From positions 1 through 62,237 of the forward strand of contig DULJ01000037.1 of the NCBI GenBank assembly GCA_012840465.1: a stretch of 62,237 nt of DNA, in the 5' to 3' direction. Made by a program: the position numbers and the translations under genes. Shown piece after piece: positions 11,095 through 19,949 of this stretch. Numbering within the stretch: position 1 is the stretch's first letter; each line of letters starts with the position of its first letter. The stretch comes from Caryophanales bacterium (GTDB taxonomy: Bacteria; Bacillota; Bacilli; Bacillales; Bacillaceae_J). Below the pieces are notes generated by a model that worked only from the letters and a program-made list of their open reading frames with translations, was not told the origin of the DNA and did no database searches.

Positions 11095-13064
11095 TATCTT
11101 TTTCCCCCTTCGAGATAATCATCAATAGCATCTTTTAATAATTGTTCAACTTCATCAATTGTTTTTCCTTCAATTTGAGTGGCTGCATTTGTTAAATGGC
11201 CGCCCCCATTTAAATTCTCCATAATGATTTGAACATTAACATCTCCAAGTGAACGAGCACTAATACTTATTTTACCATCCTGCCTTTTAGAAATCACAAA
11301 GGAGGCGATTATATTATTCATTGATAGTAATGCATCGGCTGCTTGCGCTATTAAGACTTGACCAAAAGTTTGATCGGCACCGGCTTTTGCAATGGCAATC
11401 CCTTTTTTATAGATTTTGCTACTTTCAATTAGCTTTGACCGTTTAACATATTGCTCCAAGTCTTCTTTTAGGAACCTTTGAACTAGTACTGTATCGGCGC
11501 CATGTGAACGTAAATAGGAGGCCGCATCAAAAGTTCGGGAACCGGTTCGTAATGTAAAACTTTTCGTATCAACGATGATGCCTGCTAGTAATGCCGTTGA
11601 CTCTAACATATCGATTTTCAATGTTTTCGGTTGATATTCCAATAACTCTGTAACAAGCTCTGATGTAGAGGAGGCATAAGGCTCCATATACACCATTACT
11701 GGATTTTCAATGAATTCCTCACCGCGGCGATGGTGGTCGATTACGACAACATTATCGAGTTTATTTAACAGTTTCTGGTCAATAACCATGGATGGCTTAT
11801 GGGTATCAACAACAACTAGTAAAGAATGGTCTGTAGCAATTTCCAAGGCCTCTTCGGGTGAAATAAACCTTTGCCATAACTCACCTTTCAATTTAACCTC
11901 AGCCAATAGTCTTTGGACACCTAAATCAATATCGTTTTCATTCAGAACAATATAGCCTTCCGCATTATTTGCTTCAGCAACCTTTAGAATCCCTATGGCT
12001 GCCCCAATTGCATCCATGTCAGGCGCTTTATGCCCCATAATAAGGACCTTATCACTCGCGAGCACCCATTCACGAAGGGCATGGGAGATTACTCTTGCTC
12101 TTACCCTCGTTCGTTTCTCCATTGGATTTGTCTTGCCGCCATAAAACTTCACTTTTCCATTTAGACTTTTAATTGCAACCTGGTCACCGCCTCGACCAAG
12201 GGCGAGTTCCAAACTGGATTGTGCCAAACCTCCAAGTTCCGGCAAATCAGAAGAATCGCTGCCAATCCCAATACTAAGTGTTAATGAAACATTTTGTTTT
12301 GTTGTTAATTCACGAACTTCATCCAAAATATCAAATTTTGTTTTTTCCAGCTGGGTTAAAATCAATTGATTAAACACTGCAATAAAACGGTCTGATGAAG
12401 TTCTCTTAAGGAAAATACCATAGTTACTGGCCCAATTATTAAGAATGGAGATCACCTTGCTATTGATTGTACTTTTTGTTTGATCATCCATACCTTGCGT
12501 TACATCATCATAATTATCTAAAAAGATGATCGCTAATACAGCCTTTTCTTCTTCGTATAATCGTTCAACTTCCTCTTGGTCAGTTATATTGAAAAAGTAT
12601 AGCAGTCTTTCATCGCGCTTAATATGAATTTGGAATGTCCGCTCATCTAATATTACCTTCTCATAATCCGCTTCACCCTTTATCAACGAATTCAGGCCAT
12701 CAAAAATTGTGTTTAAATGGCGCCCTATTAACGTTTCCTCATTTAGAACATCCGCCAAATAATGGTTGGACCACTCAATTTGGTGCTCGTCATTATACAA
12801 CAGAATTCCAATAGGCATTTCCAGCAGCGCTTCATCGCCAACCTTTTTTACACGATGGGATAATGTTGAAATATATTGTTCCATCTCTTCATACAAATTA
12901 AGCTCATATCTTAATAAGTAATAAACGATAATGCCCATGAATAGGAAGGAGATTAGCCCAAACACCCACTCGTAATAAGCTATGACCGCCATCATAGCAA
13001 TGGATAAGATCAAGAAGAGAATAAATGGAATGCTTCGCCATCGTTTTTTGATTGAATTTGGCAT
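11094..13064 (-). CDS. gdpP: GdpP (YybT) cyclic-di-AMP phosphodiesterase
   Basis: This 656-aa membrane enzyme hydrolyses c-di-AMP and so adjusts potassium and osmotic balance, wall stress and beta-lactam tolerance. It has two membrane helices (about 11-52), a PAS-like region, a degenerate GGDEF domain (about 170-300), and a DHH/DHHA1 phosphodiesterase domain. The catalytic motifs are visible as [19 protein letters not shown] and [19 protein letters not shown] near the end is the DHHA1 glycine loop. It is in an operon with yybS upstream (15-bp gap) and rplI downstream (1-bp overlap). Confidence 0.96.
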   Translation of the reverse strand: MPNSIKKRWRSIPFILFLILSIAMMAVIAYYEWVFGLISFLFMGIIVYYLLRYELNLYEEMEQYISTLSHRVKKVGDEALLEMPIGILLYNDEHQIEWSNHYLADVLNEETLIGRHLNTIFDGLNSLIKGEADYEKVILDERTFQIHIKRDERLLYFFNITDQEEVERLYEEEKAVLAIIFLDNYDDVTQGMDDQTKSTINSKVISILNNWASNYGIFLKRTSSDRFIAVFNQLILTQLEKTKFDILDEVRELTTKQNVSLTLSIGIGSDSSDLPELGGLAQSSLELALGRGGDQVAIKSLNGKVKFYGGKTNPMEKRTRVRARVISHALREWVLASDKVLIMGHKAPDMDAIGAAIGILKVAEANNAEGYIVLNENDIDLGVQRLLAEVKLKGELWQRFISPEEALEIATDHSLLVVVDTHKPSMVIDQKLLNKLDNVVVIDHHRRGEEFIENPVMVYMEPYASSTSELVTELLEYQPKTLKIDMLESTALLAGIIVDTKSFTLRTGSRTFDAASYLRSHGADTVLVQRFLKEDLEQYVKRSKLIESSKIYKKGIAIAKAGADQTFGQVLIAQAADALLSMNNIIASFVISKRQDGKISISARSLGDVNVQIIMENLNGGGHLTNAATQIEGKTIDEVEQLLKDAIDDYLEGGKR

Positions 13065-13079
13065 ATCTTCATCTCCACA

Positions 13080-14012
13080 TCATTGTGGGTCTTTCATGCG
13101 CTTTCGCAAATCAAACCCTAAATCAATTATACCTAAGATTCTTATTATAGATAGTAGAAAAGGCATAAACAAAGATAGAATTACGATAACAACAGGTATT
13201 GTTAAAGGCTTTTTATTTATATGAAAGTAAAAAAAGATAAATGAAAACCCTTGTATTGCCATTATTATTTCAAGCACAATAAATAGGTTAATAATTATTG
13301 TAAAAAGTATTGTGCCCTGTTCCGGTCCTGTCATAAAAATAATCATGACAATTAAATAGTACCATATTATGCTTTTTGGAAAGGCCCAGTTTCTTATCGG
13401 TGGGAATGACTTTATTTCATATTTAAATCTTTTTAATATTTGATTTGCAAAAAGTTGAGTAACAAAGGCCAACACGATGCTTATAATAACCATCGCACTT
13501 GGGACTATGTAAGAAATCATCTCAATGGATTGGTACATCCTTTCAAATTGGTCTGTAGGTTGTCCAAGTGATGTTACTATTTTTTCAGCTGTTTCCATCG
13601 ATTGGTACATCATTTTCTTCGTATCTTCAATGAAATTTATATGAAAGAATGCGTTAATAATAATGTATAACAGGACAAAGTTTGCGATGAAGCCAAGGCT
13701 TCCGCTAAGTAGTACAGCATAAGCGCCCTTTTTTAATGAATATATGTACCCCATGATAAGACCAGTTGTTCCAAACACAATAGTAATTGGTAGCATTGCG
13801 ATCGAACCAACCATATATGTAATAATTAATGCAACCGTTAACATTAATAGCCCTTTTTTCAAAGTATGACGGGTTGCATAGATGACAAAAGGAACTGGCA
13901 GTACAAAAAGAAAGAAGCTACCAATGATCGGTATAAATAAGATTGCTAATAAAAGAATAGAATATAACGCTGTTACTATGGCCCCTTCAATTATTGAACG
14001 TATTGAATTCAA
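13080..14012 (-). CDS. yybS: YybS-family membrane protein (DUF2232)
   Basis: This 310-aa very hydrophobic protein has about eight predicted membrane helices spread along the chain. Its position directly before gdpP and its size match YybS. The biochemical role is unknown; the DUF2232 family has been compared to membrane components of transporters. It is the first gene of the yybS-gdpP-rplI unit and sits just downstream of the rpsR terminator. Confidence 0.88.
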   Translation of the reverse strand: MNSIRSIIEGAIVTALYSILLLAILFIPIIGSFFLFVLPVPFVIYATRHTLKKGLLMLTVALIITYMVGSIAMLPITIVFGTTGLIMGYIYSLKKGAYAVLLSGSLGFIANFVLLYIIINAFFHINFIEDTKKMMYQSMETAEKIVTSLGQPTDQFERMYQSIEMISYIVPSAMVIISIVLAFVTQLFANQILKRFKYEIKSFPPIRNWAFPKSIIWYYLIVMIIFMTGPEQGTILFTIIINLFIVLEIIMAIQGFSFIFFYFHINKKPLTIPVVIVILSLFMPFLLSIIRILGIIDLGFDLRKRMKDPQ

Positions 14013-14111
14013 ATCTTCACCTCATATATCCCTTTTTTTTCATTCTCTGTATGTACTATTTTATGTATTTATTTACTTAGTTTCAAGAAATCAGTATTAC
14101 TTCAGCTTCAA

Positions 14112-14150
14112 TGAAAAAAAGACAGCAAGATAATCCTGCTGCCTTTTATT
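14112..14150 (-). terminator. Intrinsic terminator after rpsR
   Basis: On the minus strand GGCAGCAGGAT and ATCTTGCTGTC form a hairpin followed by seven Ts. It ends the rpsF-ssb-rpsR operon. Confidence 0.9.
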
Positions 14151-14159
14151 ATTTATATA

Positions 14160-14399
14160 TTAATCGTTAACGTATGGTAACAATGCCATTTGACGTGCAC
14201 GCTTGATAGCTGTTGTTAATTTACGTTGGTATTTAGAAGATGTTCCTGTTACACGACGAGGTAAAATTTTACCGCGCTCTGAAACGAAACGTTTTAAAAG
14301 TTCAACATCTTTATAGTCGATGTGTGTAATTCCGTTCGCTGTGAAATAGCACACTTTACGACGCTTTTGTCGACCTTTACGAGCTCCACCCATTGCCAT
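14160..14399 (-). CDS. rpsR: 30S ribosomal protein S18
   Basis: This 79-aa protein of the small-subunit platform binds S6. It shows the conserved RRKVCYF and [17 protein letters not shown] region and ends MALLPYVND. The GGAGG-type site before 14399 supports the start; an internal ATG two codons later is also possible. It is the third gene of the rpsF-ssb-rpsR operon but lies 321 bp from ssb, far more than usual. Confidence 0.97.
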   Translation of the reverse strand: MAMGGARKGRQKRRKVCYFTANGITHIDYKDVELLKRFVSERGKILPRRVTGTSSKYQRKLTTAIKRARQMALLPYVND

Positions 14400-14720
14400 T
14401 ATGATTCCCCTCCTTACTTTCCTATATATGAATTTCCGTTCTTGGTTAAAGGGGATGAATACTCCAGATATGGAATATCCCCCCCTTAATGGTTTATAAG
14501 AGATTAAGCATATCTAAGATTTAGACAACCTATATCTTTTATAAACCTGTTATATCAAGTTCTCAATTATTAGTTTTAGACAATCAACAGACCCCTTAAC
14601 AAATCTAATCAAATATTCTCCTAATAACTAATGAGATTTATACACCTATAAATAGGTATATCCTCCTTATAAATCAAGGCGTTAGGTATATATATTTAGA
14701 TTTAGACAGTTATAGGGCGG
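14400..14720. other. Structured 320-bp spacer inside the rpsF-ssb-rpsR operon
   Basis: No gene is visible here. It holds an inverted repeat (14491-14504 with 14534-14547, GGTTTATAAGAGAT and ATCTTTTATAAACC, one G-T mismatch), and a second hairpin nearer rpsR built on GGGG/CCCC around CTCCAGATATGGA. Three direct repeats of the form (G)WTTTAGACA stand near 14518, 14574 and 14699. On the minus strand AAGGAGGATATACC looks like a strong ribosome-binding site but has no ATG, GTG or TTG at working distance. The region is very AT-rich. Confidence 0.6.
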
Positions 14721-15269
14721 TCAGAACGGTAAGTCATCGTCTGATATGTCAATTGGTAAACCATCATCTTTAAATGGGTCATCATCGACAGTAGAAAAAT
14801 TATCGTTCGAACGTTGATTCTGATTTGGACGATATCCGCCGCCGGATGGTTTTTGGCCCCCATATCCTTGTCCAGATCCAAGGTTTCCACCACCAGGGTT
14901 TCCTCCTCCAAATCCATAAGGATCTGCTTGACCGCCCCCTTGGTTAGCACCTTTAGGCTCCAAAAATTGCACGCTATCCGCCACAACCTCTGTTACATAA
15001 ACGCGACGACCATCTTGTCCCTCATAATTACGAGTCTGCAAGCGACCATCGACACCAGCTAAGCTTCCCTTTTTAAGGAAGTTTGCTACATTTTCAGCTG
15101 CACGGCGCCATACAACACAGTTAATAAAATCTGCTTCACGGTCACCTTGTTGATTAGAAAATGTACGATTAACAGCAAGTGTAAATTGGGTAACAGCAAC
15201 TCCGTTTGGAGTATAACGCAATTCAGGATCTTTCGTTAACCTGCCAACGAGTACCACGCGGTTTAACAT
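14721..15269 (-). CDS. ssb: Single-stranded DNA-binding protein SsbA
   Basis: This 182-aa protein coats single-stranded DNA in replication, repair and recombination. The OB fold is residues 1-105 ([35 protein letters not shown]). A Gly/Gln/Asn-rich flexible linker follows (about 110-165), then the acidic tip DISDDDLPF that recruits partners. The start at 15269 is preceded by AAGGAG; two extra upstream residues are possible but lack support. It sits between rpsF and rpsR as in all Bacillus. Confidence 0.97.
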   Translation of the reverse strand: MLNRVVLVGRLTKDPELRYTPNGVAVTQFTLAVNRTFSNQQGDREADFINCVVWRRAAENVANFLKKGSLAGVDGRLQTRNYEGQDGRRVYVTEVVADSVQFLEPKGANQGGGQADPYGFGGGNPGGGNLGSGQGYGGQKPSGGGYRPNQNQRSNDNFSTVDDDPFKDDGLPIDISDDDLPF

Positions 15270-15312
15270 CAGAATCACTCCTTAATGAAAATTCAAAACT
15301 TAACAAATATTA

Positions 15313-15597
15313 TTATTCTTCACGTACTGCGATGTGACGGATGATATCTTCGCTGATCTTCGCTAAGCGGTCAAATTCGCTGATCGCTTCTGGCTTCGCC
15401 ACAACGTTAAGAAGCATGTAATAACCTTCACGGAAATCGTTAATTTCGTAAGCTAAACGACGCTTACCCATGTCAGTTGACTTAGCGATTTCAGTGCCTT
15501 CGTTCGTTAAAATATCGTTAAAACGATCGATTACAGCCTTCTTTGTTTCTTCTTCAACGTTTGGACGAATGATGTACATAATTTCATATTTACGCAT
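15313..15597 (-). CDS. rpsF: 30S ribosomal protein S6
   Basis: This 94-aa protein pairs with S18 on the 30S platform. It begins [13 protein letters not shown] and contains [21 protein letters not shown] and the RHIAVREE end of the family. The ATG at 15597 follows AGGAGGTGAAAG, the ideal site; the 11 codons upstream are not conserved. It heads the rpsF-ssb-rpsR operon, with a promoter at 15684-15712. Confidence 0.97.
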   Translation of the reverse strand: MRKYEIMYIIRPNVEEETKKAVIDRFNDILTNEGTEIAKSTDMGKRRLAYEINDFREGYYMLLNVVAKPEAISEFDRLAKISEDIIRHIAVREE

Positions 15598-15683
15598 ATC
15601 TTTCACCTCCTCTTGGACTAAACGGCTCACTTTTTAAAAAGGAGCAAGGAGCAATATATTCATATAATTACTCACGGAATAAA

Positions 15684-15712
15684 ATTATAACATGATTGTT
15701 GGGTGTGCGCAA
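15684..15712 (-). promoter_or_regulatory. Sigma-A promoter of the rpsF operon
   Basis: On the minus strand TTGCGC and TATAAT are separated by exactly 17 bp, about 87 bp before the rpsF start. The transcript leader would include the paired segments GCTCCTTGCTCC and AAAGTGAGCC, where S6:S18 feedback binding might occur; that part is a guess. Confidence 0.75.
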
Positions 15713-15714
15713 GT

Positions 15715-15788
15715 GCCTAGTTTTCGGGGACAGGCACCAGTGACGGCACTACTGCCGTACCAACCGCGGTACGGGGACAGGCACCACA
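15715..15788. repeat. Family E repeat: paired 13-bp repeats with two hairpins
   Basis: GGGGACAGGCACC occurs twice (about 15734-15746 and 15773-15785) as direct repeats. Between them lie two small hairpins: GGCACTACTGCC-type and GTACCAACCGCGGTAC. It stands between ychF and the rpsF promoter and may act as the ychF terminator, though no T-run follows. Confidence 0.7.
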
Positions 15789-15791
15789 ATG

Positions 15792-16892
15792 TTACACATT
15801 GAATCTGAAATGCATGACGTCTCCGTCTTGAACGATGTATTCTTTCCCTTCAAGGCGGACTTTACCTGCTTCACGGGCTGCTGTCATGGAACCACCTGCA
15901 AGCAAATCTTCATAAGAAACTGTCTCTGCACGAATAAAACCGCGCTCAAAGTCAGTATGAATGATTCCAGCACATTGTGGTGCTTTCATGCCCTTTTTAA
16001 ATGTCCATGCTCTAACTTCTTGTTCTCCAGCTGTAAAATACGTTGCTAAACCTAGTAAAGAATAAGCTGCTTTAATCAGTTGATCTAAGCCAGACTCTTT
16101 AATACCAAGCTCTTCAAGGAACATTTGCTTCTCTTCCCCATCCAGCTCAGCAATTTCAGATTCAATTTTTGCACAAATGACGATAACTTCAGCATTATCA
16201 TCTTCAGCAAATTCACGAACCTTTTGTACATATTCATTTCCAGATGGATCTGCTACTTCATCCTCGCCAACATTGGCAACATAAAGCATTGGCTTAATTG
16301 TTAAAAGGTGGAGATCCCTCACAAGCTTCAATTGCTCTTCCGTAAATTCGATTGAACGAGCCATTTTACCTTCTTCAAAGGCTTCTTTCAATATAACAAG
16401 AATTTCATGTTCGGCTGCTGCATCTTTATCTTTTTGCTTCGCTAATTTTCCAACACGGTCAATACGCTTGTCCACTGTTTCAAGATCAGCTAAAATTAAT
16501 TCCAAATTAATCGTTTCAATATCTGAGATTGGATCGACCTTACCCGCTACATGTGTTATCTCATCATCTGCAAAACAACGAACAACTTGACAAATCGCAT
16601 CCACTTGGCGAATATGGGATAAAAATTTATTTCCCAAACCTTCACCCTTACTCGCACCTTTAACGATTCCAGCAATATCTGTGAACTCAAATGCTGTCGG
16701 TACAGTTTTCTTCGGCTTTACTAATGTTGTTAATTTATCCAAACGCTCATCTGGTACTTCAACAATCCCCACATTAGGATCGATCGTACAGAAAGGGTAG
16801 TTTGCTGATTCAGCACCTGCCTGTGTAATTGCATTAAAAAGCGTTGATTTTCCAACGTTCGGAAGACCAACGATTCCGGCTGTTAAACCCAT
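15792..16892 (-). CDS. ychF: YchF/Ola1-family ATPase
   Basis: This 366-aa protein is a P-loop protein of the Obg family that hydrolyses ATP rather than GTP and associates with ribosomes and redox stress responses. It shows G1 GLPNVGKSTLFN, the DIAGIVKGAS switch region, and a C-terminal TGS domain ending VMHFRFNV. The ATG at 16892 follows AAGGAGTG and gives MGLTAGIVGLPNVGKS. The position next to rpsF is conserved in Bacillus (yyaF). Confidence 0.96.
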   Translation of the reverse strand: MGLTAGIVGLPNVGKSTLFNAITQAGAESANYPFCTIDPNVGIVEVPDERLDKLTTLVKPKKTVPTAFEFTDIAGIVKGASKGEGLGNKFLSHIRQVDAICQVVRCFADDEITHVAGKVDPISDIETINLELILADLETVDKRIDRVGKLAKQKDKDAAAEHEILVILKEAFEEGKMARSIEFTEEQLKLVRDLHLLTIKPMLYVANVGEDEVADPSGNEYVQKVREFAEDDNAEVIVICAKIESEIAELDGEEKQMFLEELGIKESGLDQLIKAAYSLLGLATYFTAGEQEVRAWTFKKGMKAPQCAGIIHTDFERGFIRAETVSYEDLLAGGSMTAAREAGKVRLEGKEYIVQDGDVMHFRFNV

Positions 16893-16979
16893 TAACCATT
16901 CACTCCTTAAAAAAATCTTCGTTCTAACTATCTTAACCAATTATAGGAACTGTTCCCGAAAAGCGCAAGCATTGATTGG

Positions 16980-17036
16980 TAAAACAAAATAAGCCAATCA
17001 TTGCCTAGAACTCGGTTGCAATAATTGGCTTGCCTC
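16980..17036 (-). terminator. Terminator after the DUF951 gene
   Basis: On the minus strand AAGCCAATTATTGC pairs with GCAATGATTGGCTT (one mismatch) around 13 bases, followed by ATTTTGTTTT. Confidence 0.85.
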
Positions 17037-17066
17037 ATTAATTAGCTACGTTCTTCATGCGGTATG

Positions 17067-17264
17067 CTACTTTTCATGTTTAACAAGGATCTTCTTTAAT
17101 TTTCTTGTGAACTCTTTTCGGGGTATTAAAACACTATGATCGCAGCCTTCGCATTTAATGCGAATATCCATGCCAATGCGAATGATCTTCCAACGGTTAG
17201 TTCCACATGGATGCTGCTTTTTCATTTCTACAATATCATTTAGTCCAAAATCTTTATCAACCAT
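17067..17264 (-). CDS. DUF951 family protein (YyzM-like)
   Basis: This small 65-aa basic protein belongs to the DUF951 family, which is nearly always found by ychF. It shows the conserved core DIVEMKKQHPCGTNRW and IKCEGCDHSVLIPR. The C-x2-C plus a further Cys suggests a possible metal or nucleic-acid contact, but no function is established. It lies 68 bp after the YkvI-like transporter gene and ends at a terminator. Confidence 0.88.
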   Translation of the reverse strand: MVDKDFGLNDIVEMKKQHPCGTNRWKIIRIGMDIRIKCEGCDHSVLIPRKEFTRKLKKILVKHEK

Positions 17265-17332
17265 TTTGCTCCCCCTTCATGTATTCACGGTCACAATATC
17301 AAACTGCTTATTTATATTTTACCAATTTTTCG

Positions 17333-18349
17333 TTACCATTTGTAGCGATTTGCGATAGGATACAACAAAAGCGCAGCCAACATATATAAATTTAACAGCC
17401 CATACAACGGATAAAGAACGGCAACTAATGTTGAAAATCCAAATGTTGTTAATGGCATCATCACCAAAAGTATAATGAGTGCCATTAGCCATAATGGCAT
17501 GGACATTTTCTTTCTAAATCGGGTGGATAAACCAACAACTCCAGAAGCAGCTGTTGTATAAATGGCACACCATAAAACAAAAGACATGAATATTAACATA
17601 ATATAATGGTAATTTTTCAATATCGCAAATAAAGGAATTTCGTAGAGTACTATATCTGAAGCCATTTGTGACAATATTTCATTATAGAGAAATGTTAGGC
17701 CTCCTAATATTACCCCACTTCCCATACTTGCAATCCAAATTTCACCCTGATGCTTGATTTCTTTTCCAATCGCCGCGAGGACGGCAACTAATGGCAGGAT
17801 ATTTAAAGCCGTAAACGTAAAAGCAGATGGCCAGTTCCCCTGCTTTGTCCAATCGATAACTATTGGCTGTCCATATTTAAACGTAAAGGAAAGAAGGGCT
17901 CCAATTAGACCGGCAACTAATAATGGAATGATAAAGGCATTAATGGATACCATCCCTTGAATATCCCAAACGAATAAAAATACTAATAAAACAATTGTAA
18001 CGGCAATTCCTACCCAAAACGGTAAATAAAATACTTCTAAAGCAGCACCTGCCCCCGCCAACATCACAACAGTAACTGAAAATAAATACAATATAATCAT
18101 TAAATCATATAGACCAGCTAATTTCTTTCCTAACAAAGTCTCCAATAATGGCAAATAGTGAACAGTCTTCTTTTCAAAACTAATTTTCATAATAAAATAA
18201 CAGCAAATTATAAATAATACGGTAAATAGTAAAATAGCAAGTCCACTTTCATGCCCGAAAAATTGCCATATTTCCCTGCCTGATGCATATCCTGCACCAA
18301 TCATCGTACCCATGATGAGAAACATCCATTTAAGACCGGCTTTCCACAT
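17333..18349 (-). CDS. YkvI-family multi-spanning membrane protein
   Basis: This 338-aa protein has about ten hydrophobic helices. The opening (WMFLIMGTMIGAGYASGREIWQFF) recalls the first helix of amino-acid/Na+ symporters of the APC type, with an unwound GAGYASG stretch. Proteins of this family are called YkvI or putative membrane proteins, and their substrate is unknown. It is probably co-transcribed with the downstream DUF951 gene. Confidence 0.8.
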   Translation of the reverse strand: MWKAGLKWMFLIMGTMIGAGYASGREIWQFFGHESGLAILLFTVLFIICCYFIMKISFEKKTVHYLPLLETLLGKKLAGLYDLMIILYLFSVTVVMLAGAGAALEVFYLPFWVGIAVTIVLLVFLFVWDIQGMVSINAFIIPLLVAGLIGALLSFTFKYGQPIVIDWTKQGNWPSAFTFTALNILPLVAVLAAIGKEIKHQGEIWIASMGSGVILGGLTFLYNEILSQMASDIVLYEIPLFAILKNYHYIMLIFMSFVLWCAIYTTAASGVVGLSTRFRKKMSMPLWLMALIILLVMMPLTTFGFSTLVAVLYPLYGLLNLYMLAALLLYPIANRYKW

Positions 18350-18447
18350 TATTTATCTTCCTTTCAATTGATTTATTTATCAACTTTATGTATAGGAACT
18401 TAATAAATTCCGTATACTGTTACTACTATTAAAGAGGAGTGGATCCT

Positions 18448-19092
18448 ATGAATCTAAAACCAAAGTTTTTTGAAAAAAAAGAGGCCTCCTCCTACCGTAT
18501 TTCTTACGAAGAGCAAAATGCCCCTTCCTATATTGGTGAAAAATTAGTTGAACTTTTGCCACACCATACTTTTCAACCTGTCGTTATCACTTGTATTGGA
18601 ACAGATCGCTCAACTGGGGATGCGCTTGGACCACTGATTGGAACAATCCTTAACGAAAAAAAAACTACTCATTTCCATGTATACGGTACACTTGAGAATC
18701 CTATTCATGCTGTTAATCTTGAGGAACAATTGAAATTTATAAATAATACACATAGGAATCCATTTATTATTGGAATTGATGCATGCTTAGGAAGACTAAA
18801 AAGTGTTGGGGATGTTACTTTAAATGTTGGTGCGTTAAAACCTGGGGCTGGTGTTAACAAACAGCTTCCACCTGTTGGAGAGGTTCATTTAACTGGGATT
18901 GTAAATGTCAGTGGATTTATGGAGTTTTTTGTTTTACAAAATACGAGATTAAATCTTGTTATGAAAATGGCACAAGCAATGGCAAGTGGCATTATCGAGG
19001 CAGATCAATTATTAAAGATAAGAAACACGGAATCACCCATTCAGCGCCGTATAAACTGGAGCGCATCGACTGAGATAAAGGAAACACGATAA
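18448..19092 (+). CDS. yyaC: YyaC, spore protease-like DUF1256 protein, with a repeat-derived C-terminus
   Basis: This 214-aa sporulation protein is related to the germination protease fold. Conserved parts include VITCIGTDRSTGDALGPL, YGTLENPIHAVNL and IGIDACLG. The ATG at 18448 follows AGAGGAG with an 8-bp gap. It is on the plus strand, against its neighbours, as in B. subtilis. The last 13 or so codons (NWSASTEIKETR) and the stop lie inside a family B repeat: ACTGAGATAAAGGAAACACGA is shared with the intergenic copies. So the native end has been replaced or extended by the repeat. The core looks intact, so function is probably kept. Confidence 0.93.
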   Translation: MNLKPKFFEKKEASSYRISYEEQNAPSYIGEKLVELLPHHTFQPVVITCIGTDRSTGDALGPLIGTILNEKKTTHFHVYGTLENPIHAVNLEEQLKFINNTHRNPFIIGIDACLGRLKSVGDVTLNVGALKPGAGVNKQLPPVGEVHLTGIVNVSGFMEFFVLQNTRLNLVMKMAQAMASGIIEADQLLKIRNTESPIQRRINWSASTEIKETR

Positions 19093-19165
19093 GCGGTAAC
19101 GAATCGATGTTGACTTATCGTAGAGGGGTGAGAGAAGTTTACTAGTCGCTGGGTGCTGGAGCTGG
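19040..19165 (-). repeat. Family B repeat overlapping the end of yyaC
   Basis: The stretch reads GCGCCGT, CTGAGATAAAGGAAACACGA, GACTTATCGTA, AGTCGCTGGGTGCTGGAGCTGGACA, as in the other minus-oriented copies. Its inner stem is CGAT/ATCG. The first half is translated as the YyaC C-terminus. Confidence 0.85.
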
Positions 19166-19168
19166 ACA

Positions 19169-19202
19169 AAAAAAGTCCCCTCCTTCACAGGTAGGGGACA
19201 AG
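19169..19202 (-). terminator. Terminator of the DUF554 gene
   Basis: On the minus strand GTCCCCT and AGGGGAC form a 7-bp stem followed by seven Ts. Confidence 0.85.
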
Positions 19203-19218
19203 ATTCACAACTAACATA

Positions 19219-19935
19219 TTACATTACCAATTGATGATAATAATATTGTCCAGCAACTAAAAGAGCAACTACAAGGATTGCAGGCAACATATTGGCAACG
19301 CGAATTTTTGTAATTTCCAACATATTTAAACCAATCGCTAAAATCATAATCCCACCGGCAGACGTCATCTCAACAATAAAGGTCTCCATAATTTTAGCTG
19401 GAATCCACTGTTCAATTTGCGTTGCGAATAAGGCAATCATCCCTTGATAGATCATAACCGGAAATGCTGAAAATAAGACGCCTACCCCCAATGTGGTTGC
19501 AAGAACGATACTCGTAAAGCCGTCCAAAAGTGACTTTGTATATAAAACTTGATGGTCACCTCTTAGACCGCTGTCAAGGGCTCCAATGATCGCCATTGCT
19601 CCAACTGCAAAAATCAACGTTGCTGTTACGAACCCTCTTGCTATTCCACCTTCTTCAGTAGCACCCATTCTTCGTTCTATCCAAAGGCCAAGTCTATTTA
19701 ACTTTCCATCAAGATCCAAGACCTCTCCTATAATACTTCCAAATAAAAGACTTAGGATGACAATAAGAAACTGTTCACTTTTAACTCCCATTTGTACTCC
19801 TAAAATCACAACAGCAAGTCCAATGGATTGTAAAACTAATGTTTTTACCTTTTCGGGAATGCGATGCATCACTTTTCCTAGAAAGGTCCCAGCAATGATC
19901 GCAATCCCATTAACGATAGTACCTAACAAAACCAT
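19219..19935 (-). CDS. DUF554 (YdfK/YqgA) membrane protein
   Basis: This 238-aa integral membrane protein has about six or seven helices. It opens MVLLGTIVNGIAIIAGTFLGK and has the family glycine pattern (LLFGSIIGEVLDLD, FVTATLIFAVGAMAIIGALDSG). Its function is unknown. It follows the cysteine desulfurase-like gene by 14 bp and is probably in the same transcript, ending at the terminator before yyaC. Confidence 0.85.
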   Translation of the reverse strand: MVLLGTIVNGIAIIAGTFLGKVMHRIPEKVKTLVLQSIGLAVVILGVQMGVKSEQFLIVILSLLFGSIIGEVLDLDGKLNRLGLWIERRMGATEEGGIARGFVTATLIFAVGAMAIIGALDSGLRGDHQVLYTKSLLDGFTSIVLATTLGVGVLFSAFPVMIYQGMIALFATQIEQWIPAKIMETFIVEMTSAGGIMILAIGLNMLEITKIRVANMLPAILVVALLVAGQYYYHQLVM

Positions 19936-19949
19936 ATTTTTGTCTCTCC

